Origin: Erigeron canadensis
Lineage: Eukaryota; Streptophyta; Magnoliopsida; Asterales; Asteraceae
Direction: 5' to 3'
Length of the DNA stretch: 64,000 nucleotides
Assembly (NCBI RefSeq): GCF_010389155.1
Contig: NC_057766.1
Span: forward strand, 26,359,516-26,423,515
Of the stretch, positions 34,265-46,400 are shown piece after piece. The number at the start of each line of letters is the position of its first letter. Within the stretch, counting starts at the first letter, position 1. The notes under the pieces are model-generated. The model was not told where the DNA came from, made no database searches, and saw only the letters and a program-made list of their open reading frames with translations. Made by a program: the position numbers and the translations under genes.

Positions 34265-36921
34265 TCAGAAGAGACCATTGATGTGATGCAACTCTTGAAT
34301 GATTTTGCTTGTGTTCATTCTCTCTTTGGGAGATGCCAAGGAGCATGCCAACCCAATTCTTGCTAATAAAATCATGCTTTCTTCCAACCTATCCCACTTT
34401 CTGGCTTCATCTTCATGGTTTAAAAATTTTCTGAACAAACAAACAGCCCTCTTCGAAGATTTATTAATTTCTCTCAGCCTCCTATGTTACCAATGTTGCC
34501 CAGGTATGATTATAATTTAAGACCAAATGAATACCTAATTAAATCACTCAATTATTTAATTATATATATGAGATTACGGTATAAATCTGTATATTATGTT
34601 TTATGGCTTTTCCTGAACAGACACACTGTTCCTTTTTTGCCGTTTACACATTATACCCCTCTTATTATATATATGAGATTTAAAGAACTTCAGAAGAGAG
34701 CATTGATGTGATGCAACTCCTGGATGATTTTGCTTGACTTCATCCTCTCTTTGGAAGATTCCATGGAGCATTTCAATCCAATTCTTGCTAATAAAATCAA
34801 GCTTTCTTCCAACCTTTCCCACTTTTTAGCTTCAAAATAGTGCCGGTTCAGTTATTTCTAATAGACGACCAGGGAAAGCCGATGTCACATAGCCATGGAG
34901 GTTCAATCCATCTTGGAAAATGCGGTCGGTTGGTCTCTTTTCTGTTATCATCTCTAATAACAATATCCCAAAGCTGTAAATATCCCCTTCTTTTGTCATC
35001 TCACCTCCAAGACCATACTCTAAAACCACATACAATATTCAGTTAGCAATTGTACAAAATATAACATAATATATTCGAAAGTTACTTTGAAAATTCAGTT
35101 TAACTGATTAGTTGGAGGTGCATACCCAATAGTCCCTCTTAATCCAGCTGAACTGCTTTCGCGTGGTTTTAATGGCAGAAACTTTGCGAGCCCGAAATCA
35201 CCAATATGAGCAACCATGTCATTGTCAAGTAAGATATTGCTTGGCTTCAGATCACAATGAATAATGGGCACCTCACACTCTTGGTGGAGGTAATGCATGG
35301 CATGAGCTACATCTGATGCAATCGTTACTTTTTGGCGAAGGGTCAACCTATGTGGAGGAGCTTTTTCGATATCAACCTCTTGTTCTGAACTTGGATGTAG
35401 CCAGTTTTCAAGATTCCCGTTTGGCATGAACTCGTAAATAATAGCTTTGAAATCATTACCCTGAAAGTCAACGGATGAACAGGAAGTAATGACTTTTACA
35501 AGATTACGATGTCGTACGTTCTTCAAAGCCTCACACTCCATCACGAAACTCTTCAAAGCTCCATGGCTTCCAAGCTTTAGAACCTTGATGGCAACCATTC
35601 CATCAGCTGGTTCAAGAATACCCTTATAAACAACACTACGGTTGCCCGTATGAAGCTTCTTCTGCTGGTTGTGCTTGTGCCTTCCTTCTTTTCCAATAAA
35701 ATAGATAAGACAAGACCATTGCTACAACTAAAAACAAGCATATTGGAATGACAATTAGAATAACACGTGATGTTCTAGAGCCTGTCTTTGACCTTGATAC
35801 AATGGCACATTTGGGCAGGCAAAATTGAGGAAGGCCTCTACACAGCCTATTGTTCCCCTGAATCGAGATCAAACTCGCATTCTTGAAAATAGCTTCCAAC
35901 GGTACCTCACCTTCAAGATTGTTGAACGACAAATCCAATGAAGTCAAGTTTAGTTGCTCTAGGAATTTTGGAATTTGTCCGGAGAAGTTGTTACTGGAAA
36001 GATTAAGGTCGGTGATACCTCTTAAAACACTCATTGAGGCAGGTATCGGACCTTTAAAGGAATTGACACCAAGATTTAGGTACTCAAGGCTTGTGCAGCT
36101 TGCGATGGCATTTGGTATTGATCCCACCATATCATTGTGTGAGAGATCAAGCACCGTCAAACTTTTGAGTTTTTCTATCTCATGAGGAAGGGGTCCAACA
36201 AAATAGCTGAGAGAAAGATCTAGATAGAGCGACAGGGATGATAGCTGAAAAAGTTCAACGGGTATGGGGCTAGCAAGATTGTTTACAGAAAGGTCCAATG
36301 CCAACAAACCCCTGCAGTTTCCAAGATTGTGAGGTATTTGTCCTTCTAATGTATTTCCTTCGAAACTCAACTCTAGCAATGACTGCAAGTTTCCTATAGA
36401 ATTTGGTAAGCTTCCGGTGAAGTAATTGTTACTCATGTATAAATATATAAGGTTTTGTAGATTACCAAGTTCACTTGGAACTATCCTTGTCAACTGATTA
36501 GAGCCTATATCTAATACTTTTAACTTCACAAGATTCCCAATCCCAGAAGGTAAGGGCTCAAAAATGAAGTTACTAGAAAATGTTAGAGCTGTAAGTTGAG
36601 ATGAAAGATTACCTAGAGAACTAGGAAGAACTCCAGTCAATTGGTTCATGTGAAGATATATCATATCTAGTTTGCTACAATTGACCATGGAATCAATGAA
36701 GTTCATCTCATCAAGTTCGGAACTCCCTAGACTGTTTTTAAATAATGTAACACGGAAGAGATTCGGCATACGTCTGAAATCTATGTTAACCTTCCCAGTA
36801 AAACCATTTTTAGACAAGTCAAGCTCTAAAATGTTTGAACAGTTAGAAAATGAGAAAGGTATGGTTCCGGTAAATTTGTTACCCCATATATAAACAAGCT
36901 CAAGATTGGGTAGTAGCAAGC
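34265..36921 (-). pseudogene. LRR receptor-like kinase 3, multiply broken
   Basis: Remains of a gene like kinases 1 and 2, minus strand. The LRR part and membrane segment read openly from 36919 to about 35640 (427 codons). Lesions: (1) the N-terminal third, with signal peptide and first LRRs, is cut off by a gypsy LTR at 36921; (2) about 80 bp are missing at 35636, removing the whole glycine loop and shifting the frame; (3) the splice donor GT is changed to CT at 35110-35111; (4) about 37 bp are missing in exon 2 near 34832; (5) the last part of exon 2 is present twice (34690-34832 and 34265-34420), separated by 270 bp of other DNA. The kinase core (35598-35113, with HCD and DFG) is still readable. 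It cannot make a working receptor. Confidence 0.92.
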
Positions 36922-37943
36922 TGATGTGCGAAATCTAGCTTTAAATTTATAAACACGATTTACCGAAAATACTGATTACTACACACTCACAGGCAGTGCA
37001 CCTAATCGCATGAAGTATAGTGAAAACTGGTAAGTCGAGATCGTTCGCAAGGACCTAAATAAGCAATTGTAAACATTAAATGATTCAAGTAAAAGATGGG
37101 GGTTTTGTGGCCGAGTTGCCACGTTGCAAGTAGTTAGTTTGAAAAGTTAGTAATCCCAAAGGATTAATCGAAAGAGAAGTTGTTGTTGAAAAACAATTAT
37201 TTAAAAGTCACCCATCTTGATTTCGCTTAACAGAATGTTAGGATTGCACATTTGATGAAGTTCAAATTCAATTTAGTGATTAAATAGCCGAGACTCAAAT
37301 TAGTCGCCAACCCCGTACTCGTCAAGTTAACAACTTATTCGACTCTCTTGTATAAACTAGTTTCATTATTAAGACCGGTACCTCAAGACTCCTTTTTATA
37401 ACTTCCCTTGTACAAACTAGTTTCATCATTAAATAACCTAGTTTCATTGTTTAACTAGGAAAGTTATAAAAAGGCGTCTCGGGGTACCGGTCTTAATAAT
37501 GAAACTAGTTTATACAAGAGAGTCGAATAAGTTGTTAACTTGACGGGTACGGGGTTGGCGACTAATTTGAGTCTCGGTTATTTAATCACTAAATTGAATT
37601 TGAACTTCATCAAATGTGCAATCCTAACATTCTGTTGAGCGAAATCAAGATGGGTGACTTTTAAATAATTGTTTTTCAACAACAACTTCTATTTCGATTA
37701 ATCCTTTGGGATTACTAACGTCTCAAACTAACTACTTGCAACGTGGCAACTCGGCCACAAAACCCCCATCTTTTACATGAATCATTTAATGTTTACAATT
37801 GCTTATTTAAGTCCTTGCGAATGATCTCGGCTTACCAGTTTTCACTATACTTCATGCGATCAGGTGCACTGCCTGTGAGTGTGTAGTAATCAGTATTTTC
37901 GGTAAATCGTGTTTATAAATTTAAAGGTAGATTTCGCACATCA
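36922..37943 (+). repeat. Ty3/gypsy 5' LTR, nearly a complete palindrome
   Basis: Begins TGATGTGCGAAATCTA and ends TAGATTTCGCACATCA, directly followed by the primer-binding site. The two halves, about 36922-37410 and 37457-37943, are inverted copies with few mismatches and leave a ~45-bp centre. TATAAAAAGG lies near the inner end of the right arm and, in complement, of the left arm. Either the LTR is naturally palindromic or two LTR pieces lie head to head. The left end interrupts kinase 3 after CAAGC (36917-36921), the likely target duplication; the partner would lie beyond the window. Confidence 0.8.
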
Positions 37944-37949
37944 AGTTTT

Positions 37950-37967
37950 TGGCGCCGTTGCCGGGGA
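37950..37967 (+). promoter_or_regulatory. Gypsy primer-binding site (tRNA-Asp type)
   Basis: TGGCGCCGTTGCCGGGGA lies 6 bp after the LTR end. It is the site that plant Athila-type gypsy elements use to prime minus-strand DNA from a tRNA, usually given as tRNA-Asp. Confidence 0.8.
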
Positions 37968-38135
37968 CTTGAATTGAGTAATTGTTAGTTTGTGATTCGA
38001 TCCTTCCTTGCACTCATTTGTGAGGAAGTTAATTGTCTTTAATAGATAGATTTTATTTTTGTTTTAGTTTTATTTTGTTAGTTTCTGGTGTGGTTAACGG
38101 TTTTTCTTGTGGTGTTTGTGCAGGTGCTTTGTTAG

Positions 38136-39130
38136 TTGATGAACACAAGAGCCTCTGGTAGACCTTTGCTTAGTCCTCAATCTAATCTAGGGAAAGCCAG
38201 ACGACGCTTACTTAGATCAAACAACACGGAGCCCTTAAACACCGGAAACATAGATTCAAACACCGAAAACCGTGACCACCCGGACGTAGATTTGGATCAA
38301 TATTACTCAAAGAAAGGTTCAACGTCCGAGGTGCACTTAAGTCCTAAATTCTCCGAAGGTAGTGGTTTGTTCAAAACTGGTGATAGCTCAGGGGAAGAAG
38401 ATAATCGGGATAAAACTGATCAACCGGATTTAACCGAGATTCCTAGAGAAAATCCTCAGGCAACTCAACCAGTCAGAGCCAGGAGAATGGGTGATCGAGA
38501 GCCGGAAAACCCCAATAACCGTCTTTACGGTGACCGTAGCAGAAATGTCCCTACTAATAGGGGCACTCCTATTCGCCTTCCAACCACCGGAGTAAACTTT
38601 TCTCTTAAAGGAAGTCATTTGAAAAGTGTGGAGGAAGAGAAGTTTGATGGGGTGACTAATAATGATCCGTATGGGCATTTAGAGAGGTTCGAGAAGATTT
38701 GTAGGTTTTACCACTATGGAGCGAACCAAGATGATAATGTGAAGCTTGAGCTTTTCCCACTCACTTTATGTGGAGGAGCTAAGGCATGGTTAAAGGAGCA
38801 ACCAGATGATCTGTATACAACTTGGGATGAGCTTCGTGTCGGGTTTATTGATGAGTTCTATTCTATAAGGACTCAGAGACAGTTGGAGAATAAGATCCGA
38901 TCATTCACTCAAGATCCAGGGTAAGATGTAGTAGATGCCTGGAAACGATATAAGAAGATGATCAGGAATTGCCCAGGAAACAATCTGAACACAGAAGCAG
39001 TGGTTGAGATCTTCTATGATGGGTTGCTAAAGAGAACTCGAAGGGAATTAGCCGGGGCATTTAGAGGTAGTTTGAACAATGTCACCCCAGCTGAAGGATA
39101 CAAGATCTTGGAAGATATGGCCAAGGAGTT
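38136..39130 (+). pseudogene. Athila-like gypsy gag, 5' part
   Basis: Open from 38136 with one in-frame stop TAA at 38922-38924, then open in the same frame up to the copia insertion at 39130. The conserved retrotransposon gag region is at residues about 165-330 (LKSVEEEKFDG, PYGHLERFEKICRFYHY, LTLCGGAKAWL, TTWDELRVGFIDEF). Gag would form the particle that packages the element RNA. The rest of gag and pol lies at 56239-53780 on the other strand because of an inversion. In today's order the frame runs on a few codons into the copia LTR. Confidence 0.88.
39126..39130 (+). repeat. Target-site duplication GAGTT of copia element A
   Basis: GAGTT precedes LTR 1. Its partner (AACTC on the plus strand, 56240-56244) borders LTR 3. 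Removing the insertion and one GAGTT keeps the gypsy gag in phase. Confidence 0.85.
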
Positions 39131-39768
39131 TGTTGATGCACGTTGATGTGACAACAGCAACTTAGATTTGATATGTCGTTTAGATGAAGACATTATGTTA
39201 TTTTATGTCGTATCTATATATGTAATTGATAGATTATGGACTTTATGTTTTGGTAATGATCGATTACATGTTTTGGTGTTATATATATGTTATGTATGAT
39301 GTTTGTTGTGTGTTATACAAGTACAAACATAATATGTGTTAAGATTCCTTAAGATGAAACACTTAGGACTATAACTAAGTCTTACATCTAACGAAGATAA
39401 GGTATATCTTCGTTAGAGGCAAACGAAGATAAACTTCGTTTGGTACAAACGAAGATTAACTTCGTTACATGGGCTGGGCAGCTAAGTTCGTAAGAACAAA
39501 TCCCAACAAGCCCAGTTCGATCTGAAACATATATATACGAATGAATACCCTAAAATGAAGAATCACATTCGACATACACGTACTCCAGACCACTAAGTTC
39601 GTTCTATAGCTTATAGAAACGAATATAGCATCATACGGCTGATTATTTACTTGATAATTAGCGATATACACGTTAACTAATCAAACTAGTTATCTGGTGA
39701 GGATTCCGCACTCACGACATAATAATAGACGATCTCGAGAGCGATCTGTAGCTATCGAGGGATTCACA
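39131..39768 (+). repeat. Copia LTR 1 (638 bp)
   Basis: Starts TGTTGATGCACG and ends GATTCACA, followed by a tRNA-Met primer site. It contains three adjacent hairpins built on AACGAAG..CTTCGTT (about 39396-39465). It has the same length as LTR 3 and differs from it at about 14 positions by eye; LTR 2 is 636 bp and has separate indels. LTR 1 and LTR 3 therefore belong to one insertion. Confidence 0.92.
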
Positions 39769-39770
39769 AG

Positions 39771-39783
39771 TGGTATCAGAGCC
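39771..39783 (+). promoter_or_regulatory. Copia primer-binding site (tRNA-Met)
   Basis: TGGTATCAGAGCC begins 2 bp after the LTR; this is the initiator tRNA-Met complement used by plant copia elements. Confidence 0.93.
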
Positions 39784-40075
39784 AGGTTCGAGATCGTTTG
39801 TTTGATTATTTTCTCTCAAAACAACCTCCCGATACCCTAACTGTCGCTAAGTTCGTTTTCACAACGAATTTAGCAAACGAACTTAATCTCATCTTCGTTT
39901 CAATCTCTTCAAACGTATTTAGCTTTATTTTCGTTAAGTTCCTTCAAACAAATTTAAAGTTATCTTCGTTTATTCTCACCTTACGAAGTTAGACCTATCT
40001 TCGTTTCTTTCCTTCAAACAAACTTAATCCTATTTTCGTTGAGTTGCAGAAAACGAATTTGAACAAATTCAAACA
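39784..40075 (+). repeat. Copia leader with AACGAA/TTCGTT repeats
   Basis: The untranslated leader between primer site and gag. Words of the type AACGAATTTA, AACGAACTTA and ATCTTCGTTT recur about ten times in 290 bp, in both orientations. The same word family fills the leader intron of the extra gene at 49.5-49.97 kb and the LTR hairpins. Confidence 0.75.
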
Positions 40076-43000
40076 ATGGCTTCCTCATCAACCAACACTG
40101 CTGTTGCACAATACCTAAATTCTCTTGTCTATCATGATCATCTCGTTGGACGTACTAATTCTCCATCGAAGTTAGTTTCATTGGCTGACTTCTGGGCGTG
40201 GAGAGGCCGATTTGAAGATTATATTCAACGAGAAGATTTGAACATGTGGATTATGATCACTGAAGGATATGAATGGCCAAATCTCACTGTTAACGGTGTT
40301 ACAACTAATTACAAGGTAGGAGAGTTGAAAGGAGAAGAAAAATCTTTGTATGCTGTTAAAGTTAAGGCTCTTTCTACTCTTCGGATGTGCATTCCTCAAG
40401 AATTAGTGCACCTGTTTCCTAAACAGGAGTACAAGACTTCAAAGCAATTGTTCGATGCTATTGAAGCTCACTGTGAAGGTGATCCATTATTGAAGCAAAA
40501 TAGAATTAAGATGCTTAAGAAACAATTTGATTGCTTTAATGCTACCAAGAACGAACTAGTTGAGGATCTTATCTTGAGATTTCAACATCTTCTTGCTGAG
40601 TTAGCCTCTTTTGATCTTAAGTATACTCCTACTGAGATAGTGGATAAATTCTTGGATGGTTTGCCGAAAGCGTATAAAGAGTTTCGTCATGGATTGCAAG
40701 AAAGAGCTGATTATGCATCTCTTCGTATTGATGGTGTTATATCCACATTAAGAAATAGAGAAATGAAGGATAAGGCAAAGGATCTCCAAGACAACTTCAC
40801 ACAAGATCCATCTCTTTATCATGCCACTATGAAAAATCCTACAGCTGATGTTAATGCATTCTTTTCTGGGGTTGGTACTTCTGGCACGAAAGAGAGTTCT
40901 AATTGTGTTATGGATGGAAATGATTCTGCTGGTTTCATGGCTTCTGATGCTGGTTACAAGGCTCGAAAGACTAATGAGAGTGCAAAGCTAGGAAATATGA
41001 CGTTTGGTAACATTTCATCTACTTCTGCCGGTTACAAGTCTATGCCCATGGATATGAAATCTGCTGAGGGAAGGATGAATGTATTTGCCGCAATGTGTGC
41101 TGCACATGAAGCTTTTGTTGCAGGAAGGATCACAGATCCAACACTCATTGATGAAGATTATGACCAAATAGATCCAGATGATGTTGAAGAAATGGATCTG
41201 AAATGGAATTTGGCAATGATCACCAGGAGAGTGCAACAGTTTATGCAACGAACAGGTAGACAGCTTATTGGGGGTACTCAGGGCTTCGACAAGTCAAAGG
41301 TTAAGTGTTACAACTGCGATGGCTTTGGACATTTTGCCAAAGAATGTCAACGACCAAAGAGATATGTCAAATTACCCCTACACGTCCAGATAAAGGTGGT
41401 AATCGTCCTTTTAATCCGAATGCAAGTAGAGCTCTCTTGTTGACTGATGATACTACTGGAAATGGCAATGACAAGGCTATCGTAGCTGCTCAACCTGATG
41501 GTTCTTATGTCTGGAATCTTCCACAGGATGAGACCAATAATGCTTATTTGGCCGAAATAGTTGATGATATGGCTCAAATAGTAGATTCTGTTGAGGATTT
41601 CTTGGACACCACAGTTTACCACAATGATGAGCATTTGTATGAAAATGTTCAAAGCTCGAACTTGGAATCTTCTGCTCAGGTATATGACACTGATTCTGAG
41701 TCTGATGAAGAGGTTGAGGTTGATGATACGAAAGATTCTAGAGAGGTACACGCTGCTGAGCACAAAGACGATTCTGCTACTGAAAAGGTTGAAAAGACAA
41801 TTGAAGAGCAGATGAAGGAGTATGAAATTCCAGCAGGCATGAGTGTGGATGACTTTGTCGCTTACATGGCAGACTGCAAAGAAGCAGATCAACAGGTATC
41901 TTACTCTCTACATACTATTGTTCATGTTTGCAAGATTGTTAATCGAATGTTTAATGAAATTGAACAAAAGAATGAACTAATTAAACATTTAGAATCTGTT
42001 GTTAATGCTGCTCATGAAGAAAGAGATAAGTTGATTAAAAAAGATTTAACTGTCACTGATAGAGAAAATTTTTAAAGGATAGGATTAAATCTTTAGAGTC
42101 TGACATTAGTGCTATGAAAGACAAAGTTAAACATGTTGTGGCTGTAGAAAGAGTAGGTGGTGAAGCTTATGCATTGTTAGCTAAAAAGTGTGCTACAATT
42201 GAGAAAGAACTTGCTGATGCTAGAATAGAAATAGTGGAATTACAAGCTAAGGTTGATTCTGCTAGACATGATGAGCTTTTAATGCATATGAAAAAGTTTG
42301 AGGATTCTCCATCTAAGACTACTGACACTGCTAAGGTTTCTTACAATAGCATGCCTCCTCTTTTCAACAATAACTATACTCCTGTAGAACCCAATATTCC
42401 TGAAGTCCTACTTCAACCTAGTGTTGATGTTGGTAAATCGAAAGACTCGACTCCTAAGCCTAATTTGACTGCGGAGACAGCAGAGTCTAAAGGAGTTTCT
42501 TCTCAACCTACCAAGGAAGAGAAATTGAAGGGTGTCGTCCTAGATTCGTCCACTTCTTATGGTCAGAAAGACAATATTACTCACTTTACACTTCGTAAGA
42601 ATAGTAGGGTCTACACTGAGTTAGAATTTCCGTTATCATCTATTGACCCTAAGAGGATTGATAAAGTCTGGGATGTTGATATTAAGGATATGAAGCGCTT
42701 AAGTCAGATGCGTCAAACTCCTTTACCTAAGCAGTCTAGGGATAGTCAATCTGAAGATGAATTAGTTGTTAATATCGAAGCAACTAAGGCTTTGAAGCAT
42801 ATCTTAATGCCTGCTCGAAAGAAGTCCCCAAGTAAGTCTAGGATATCACCGACCAAACGAGACCATAAGGATCCTAGTAAAACAAGTAAATCAGTGGACA
42901 ATAGTGAATCTGTAAGTACCAATAATAAGGTAGATACAAAGAAAAAAACTAAGGTCCTCTCTTGCTTTGCTTGTCATGAAAAAGGTCATGTTTACAGTAT

Positions 43001-43418
43001 ATGTCCTAATCGACCTCAGAGATTGGGTTCTCCTTCAAAGGTTTCCACCTCGGAAGGAAAAAGGGGGTTGGGTAATGATTAACAGGTTCATGAAACTAAA
43101 GTTCAATCTTCTTCAAAACCGTTTACTATACCTCAACGACGTGAATCTCCACCAAAAGGTTCTTCTCCTATGGGACAAAGATTCACTACCCCCAGTGGGA
43201 GTTCGAGTCGGTCACAAACACCTTCAGGTCGTAATTCATTTTATGACCGAATTCATTCAATTGTTAGACCCTCTTTTGGCCTTCATTCCCCAAGACCTTC
43301 TCCAACGAGCGGTCAGACGTCTTCTCCAGTAAGAAGACAAGTTGAGAATCAAGTCACACCCACGGCTTCTAGCAATGGATATTGGACTGAACTGATTCTC
43401 AAGGATGAGAAGGGATGA
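40076..43418 (+). pseudogene. Copia gag, long form with two zinc knuckles, frameshifted
   Basis: Starts at the Met of MASSSTNTAV. Residues about 30-230 are the copia gag (UBN2-like) domain. The first zinc knuckle CYNCDGFGHFAKEC is near residue 412 (about 41308). Beyond it an acidic and coiled-coil stretch follows, then a second knuckle CFACHEKGHVYSIC near 42965, and a Ser/Pro/Arg-rich tail. Breaks: a frameshift near 41365, another near 42075, an in-frame stop at 43080-43082, and a stop at 43416-43418 before the protease. A gag of more than 1000 codons is long for copia and fits the sirevirus lineage. The stop region before 43473 also holds a TTTTATGTGCAG splice-acceptor-like word, so the gag-pol junction may not be a simple read-through. 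Confidence 0.85.
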
Positions 43419-43472
43419 CCCAAACCTATGAAGGTTTGGGTCCCCAATGATAACTAATATTTCTCATTTTAT

Positions 43473-46400
43473 GTGCAGGGAGTTCCTAGGAAACCAATTC
43501 ATTTGTGGTACCTTGACAGTGGATGCTCCAGGCACATGACAGGGGACAAGAAGCTCTTGTCCAATTATACTGGTATAAATGGGTCATATGTTAGTTTTGC
43601 TGGTTCCAAGGGCGGCAACATCACCGGTCAAGGAGATGTCGTCAATGGACAACTAACTCTAGAAAGAGTTAACTATGTGGAACAACTTACTCACAATCTA
43701 ATGAGTGTCTCACAGATCTGTGATAAGGGCAACAATGTTCATTTCACAGAAAAGGAGGCATACATCTTGAAGCCGGGTTTTGTTATTCCAGAAGAATGGA
43801 TTATGCTCAAAGCTCCTAGGAAGAGAGACATCTATGGTTTACTTTTAGGTGTTGATAATCCAAAGGAGCCCCTTTGTTTGTTGAGCAAGGCAAATGAGTC
43901 TGAATCTCTCCTATGGCATCGTAGAATGGGACATATCAACTTTCGGAAGATGAATGAACTTATCAGTCTTGGGTTAGTTGATGGTGTGCCTGTTAAGAAG
44001 TTTGGGATGGAAGATAAGTGTGTACCGTGTTTGAAAGGAAGCAACATAAGAATCCGCATAAATCCAAAGTACTCAACTCTATTTCCAAACCATTCGAATT
44101 ACTTCATATGGATCTCTTTGGTCCTGTGAACAAAAGAAGCATTGGAGGGATGTCTTACTATTTGGTGATCACTGATGATTACTCGAGGTACTCATGGGTA
44201 TTCTTTCTGAAGACCAAGGATGAGACTGCCGAACGATTTATGGATTTTTTCAAGCAAGTTGAAAATATCCATGGAATCAAAGTTAAGAGAATCAGGAGTA
44301 ACAATGGTACTGAGTTCAAGAATAATACTATTACTGTATTTTGCTTGACCAAAGGAATTCAACATCAGTACAGTGCACCATATGAGCCACAACAGAATGG
44401 AGTGGCTGAACGGAAGAACAGGACTTTAATTGAGACAGCCAGGACGATGCTTGCTGATTCAGGGCTTCCTATTACTTTCTGGGGAGAGGCAGTGAATACA
44501 GCTTGTCACATTCTGAATCGGGTTTTGACAGTTAAACGGTTTAAGAAGACTAGTTATGAACTGTTGCACAACAAAAAGCCCAATTTACAGAATGTTGAGC
44601 CTTTCGGTGTTCCGTGCACTTTTCTTAAAACTCTTCCTCAAGGGAAATTTGAACCTAAATCTGAGGAGGGTTTCTTTTTGGGTTATGTTCCAAGTACACC
44701 GATTAGGCGTGTGTACAATCAGAAGACTGGCAAAGTAGATCTTGGTACAAATGTCGTAATTGTCAGTCATAAACCTGCTGTACACCTTGGTCCTGCTAAT
44801 AATTTTGATTATGATGGTGTCTTCACTTCTTTTCGTGGTCCTGTTTCTTTTGCAGGTGTTCCAACAGTGGAGGATGTCGTTACTCTTCATGATCCTCTGG
44901 ATGGTGGACCGGTTTCTGGTTCTTCTTCTGTTTCCTCACCAATAGTTGCGCCTACCTCTGAATCTGGAGAATCTAGTGGGACAAAAGTAGCAGATTCAAC
45001 CTTAGAGCCTGCTCCTATAGTTCCTACTGATCCTTTGCATGTACCTCTACCTGATTCTCCTTTCTATGATACTGATGACACGGAAGGTGAAACTCAGGAT
45101 GAGCCTAAAACTCCAGATTATAAAACTCCAGAGCAACATGTGCAGACGAATTTGGGAGATGATCTTTCTATCGATAAGGTTCCTCACACCAGAGTCAACA
45201 AGGATCATCCAGTCAAGCAAATCATTGGTGATGCTTCTGCCTCTGTTCGCACGAGGAATCAATCTAAGAAACCATCGTGTATGTTTGTTGAAGTTAAGGA
45301 TACTGGGGCAATTACTTGGTACTTGTATTACATCTTTATCTCTCAGGTTGAGCCTAAGAATGTTGGAATGACTCTTAAGGAACCGTCATGGGTTGAGGTG
45401 ATGCAAGAAGAATTGGCTCAGTTTCGAAAGCTTGAGGTATGGAAGTTAGTTGACTTACCTCCGGGTGAATCTCCTTTAACAACGCGTTGGGTTTTTCGTT
45501 GTAAACGAGATGACAGAGGTGTAGTCACTCGAAATAAGGCTCGATTGGTGGTTAGAGGATTTGAGCAACAAGAAGGTTTTGATTACGATGAGACATTTGC
45601 ACCTGTAGCTAGACTTGAAGCTATTCGATTATTTCTGGCATATGCTAGTTATAAAGGTATTAAGGTGTATCAGCTTGATGTAAAGAGTGCCTTCTTGTAT
45701 GGCGATATTAAAGAAGAAGTGTATGTAGAACAACCTGCTGGGTTTGAGGATCCAGACTTTCCTAATAAAGTATATCGTCTCGATAAGGCTTTATATGGTT
45801 TACATCAGGCTCCTCGATCGTGGTATGAAAAATTGTCAACACATTTGAAGGAAAGTGGTTTTACCAGAGGTTCTATAGACAACACGTTGTTTATTAAATG
45901 GAAAGGGAAGGACTACTTGCTTGTACAGGTTTATGTCGATGACATCATTTTTGGTTCATCTGATGACAAAATGTGCAAGGTATTTGAACAGAGCATGAAG
46001 GCTAAGTTTGAGATGAGTGCTATGGGGGAATTAACCTTCTTCCTTGGACTACAGGTGGATCAACTGAAGGATGGTTCTTTATACATCAGACCAAGTACAT
46101 CAAAGATCTGCTTACTCGGTTTCGCATGTCTGATGCTAAGGATGCTGTTACTCCCATTAAGACTAATCATGGGTTGTGTCCTGATAAGCCTAATGATCCA
46201 TCCGTCGATGCCACTCAATATCGAGCTATCATTGGATCCTTGATGTATCTGACAGCCTCACGTCCAGATATTACCTTTGCTGTTTCTATGTGTGCTAGAT
46301 ATCAGGCTAATCCGAAAGAGTCTCACTTGAAAGCTGCAAAAAGAATCCTTCATTATGTGAAAGCCAAGCCTCGTCTAGGTCTTTGGTATCCCATGTATGG

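Noticed and set aside
39465..39671. Identical 68-codon frame on the minus strand of LTR 1 and plus strand of LTR 3
   Set aside because: It lies wholly within the LTR; identity follows from LTR 1 and LTR 3 being copies, and LTR 2 does not keep it.
41347..41892. 181-codon minus-strand frame
   Set aside because: Shadow of the acidic gag region; composition (Ile, Cys, Arg rich) and overlap with real gag argue against a gene.
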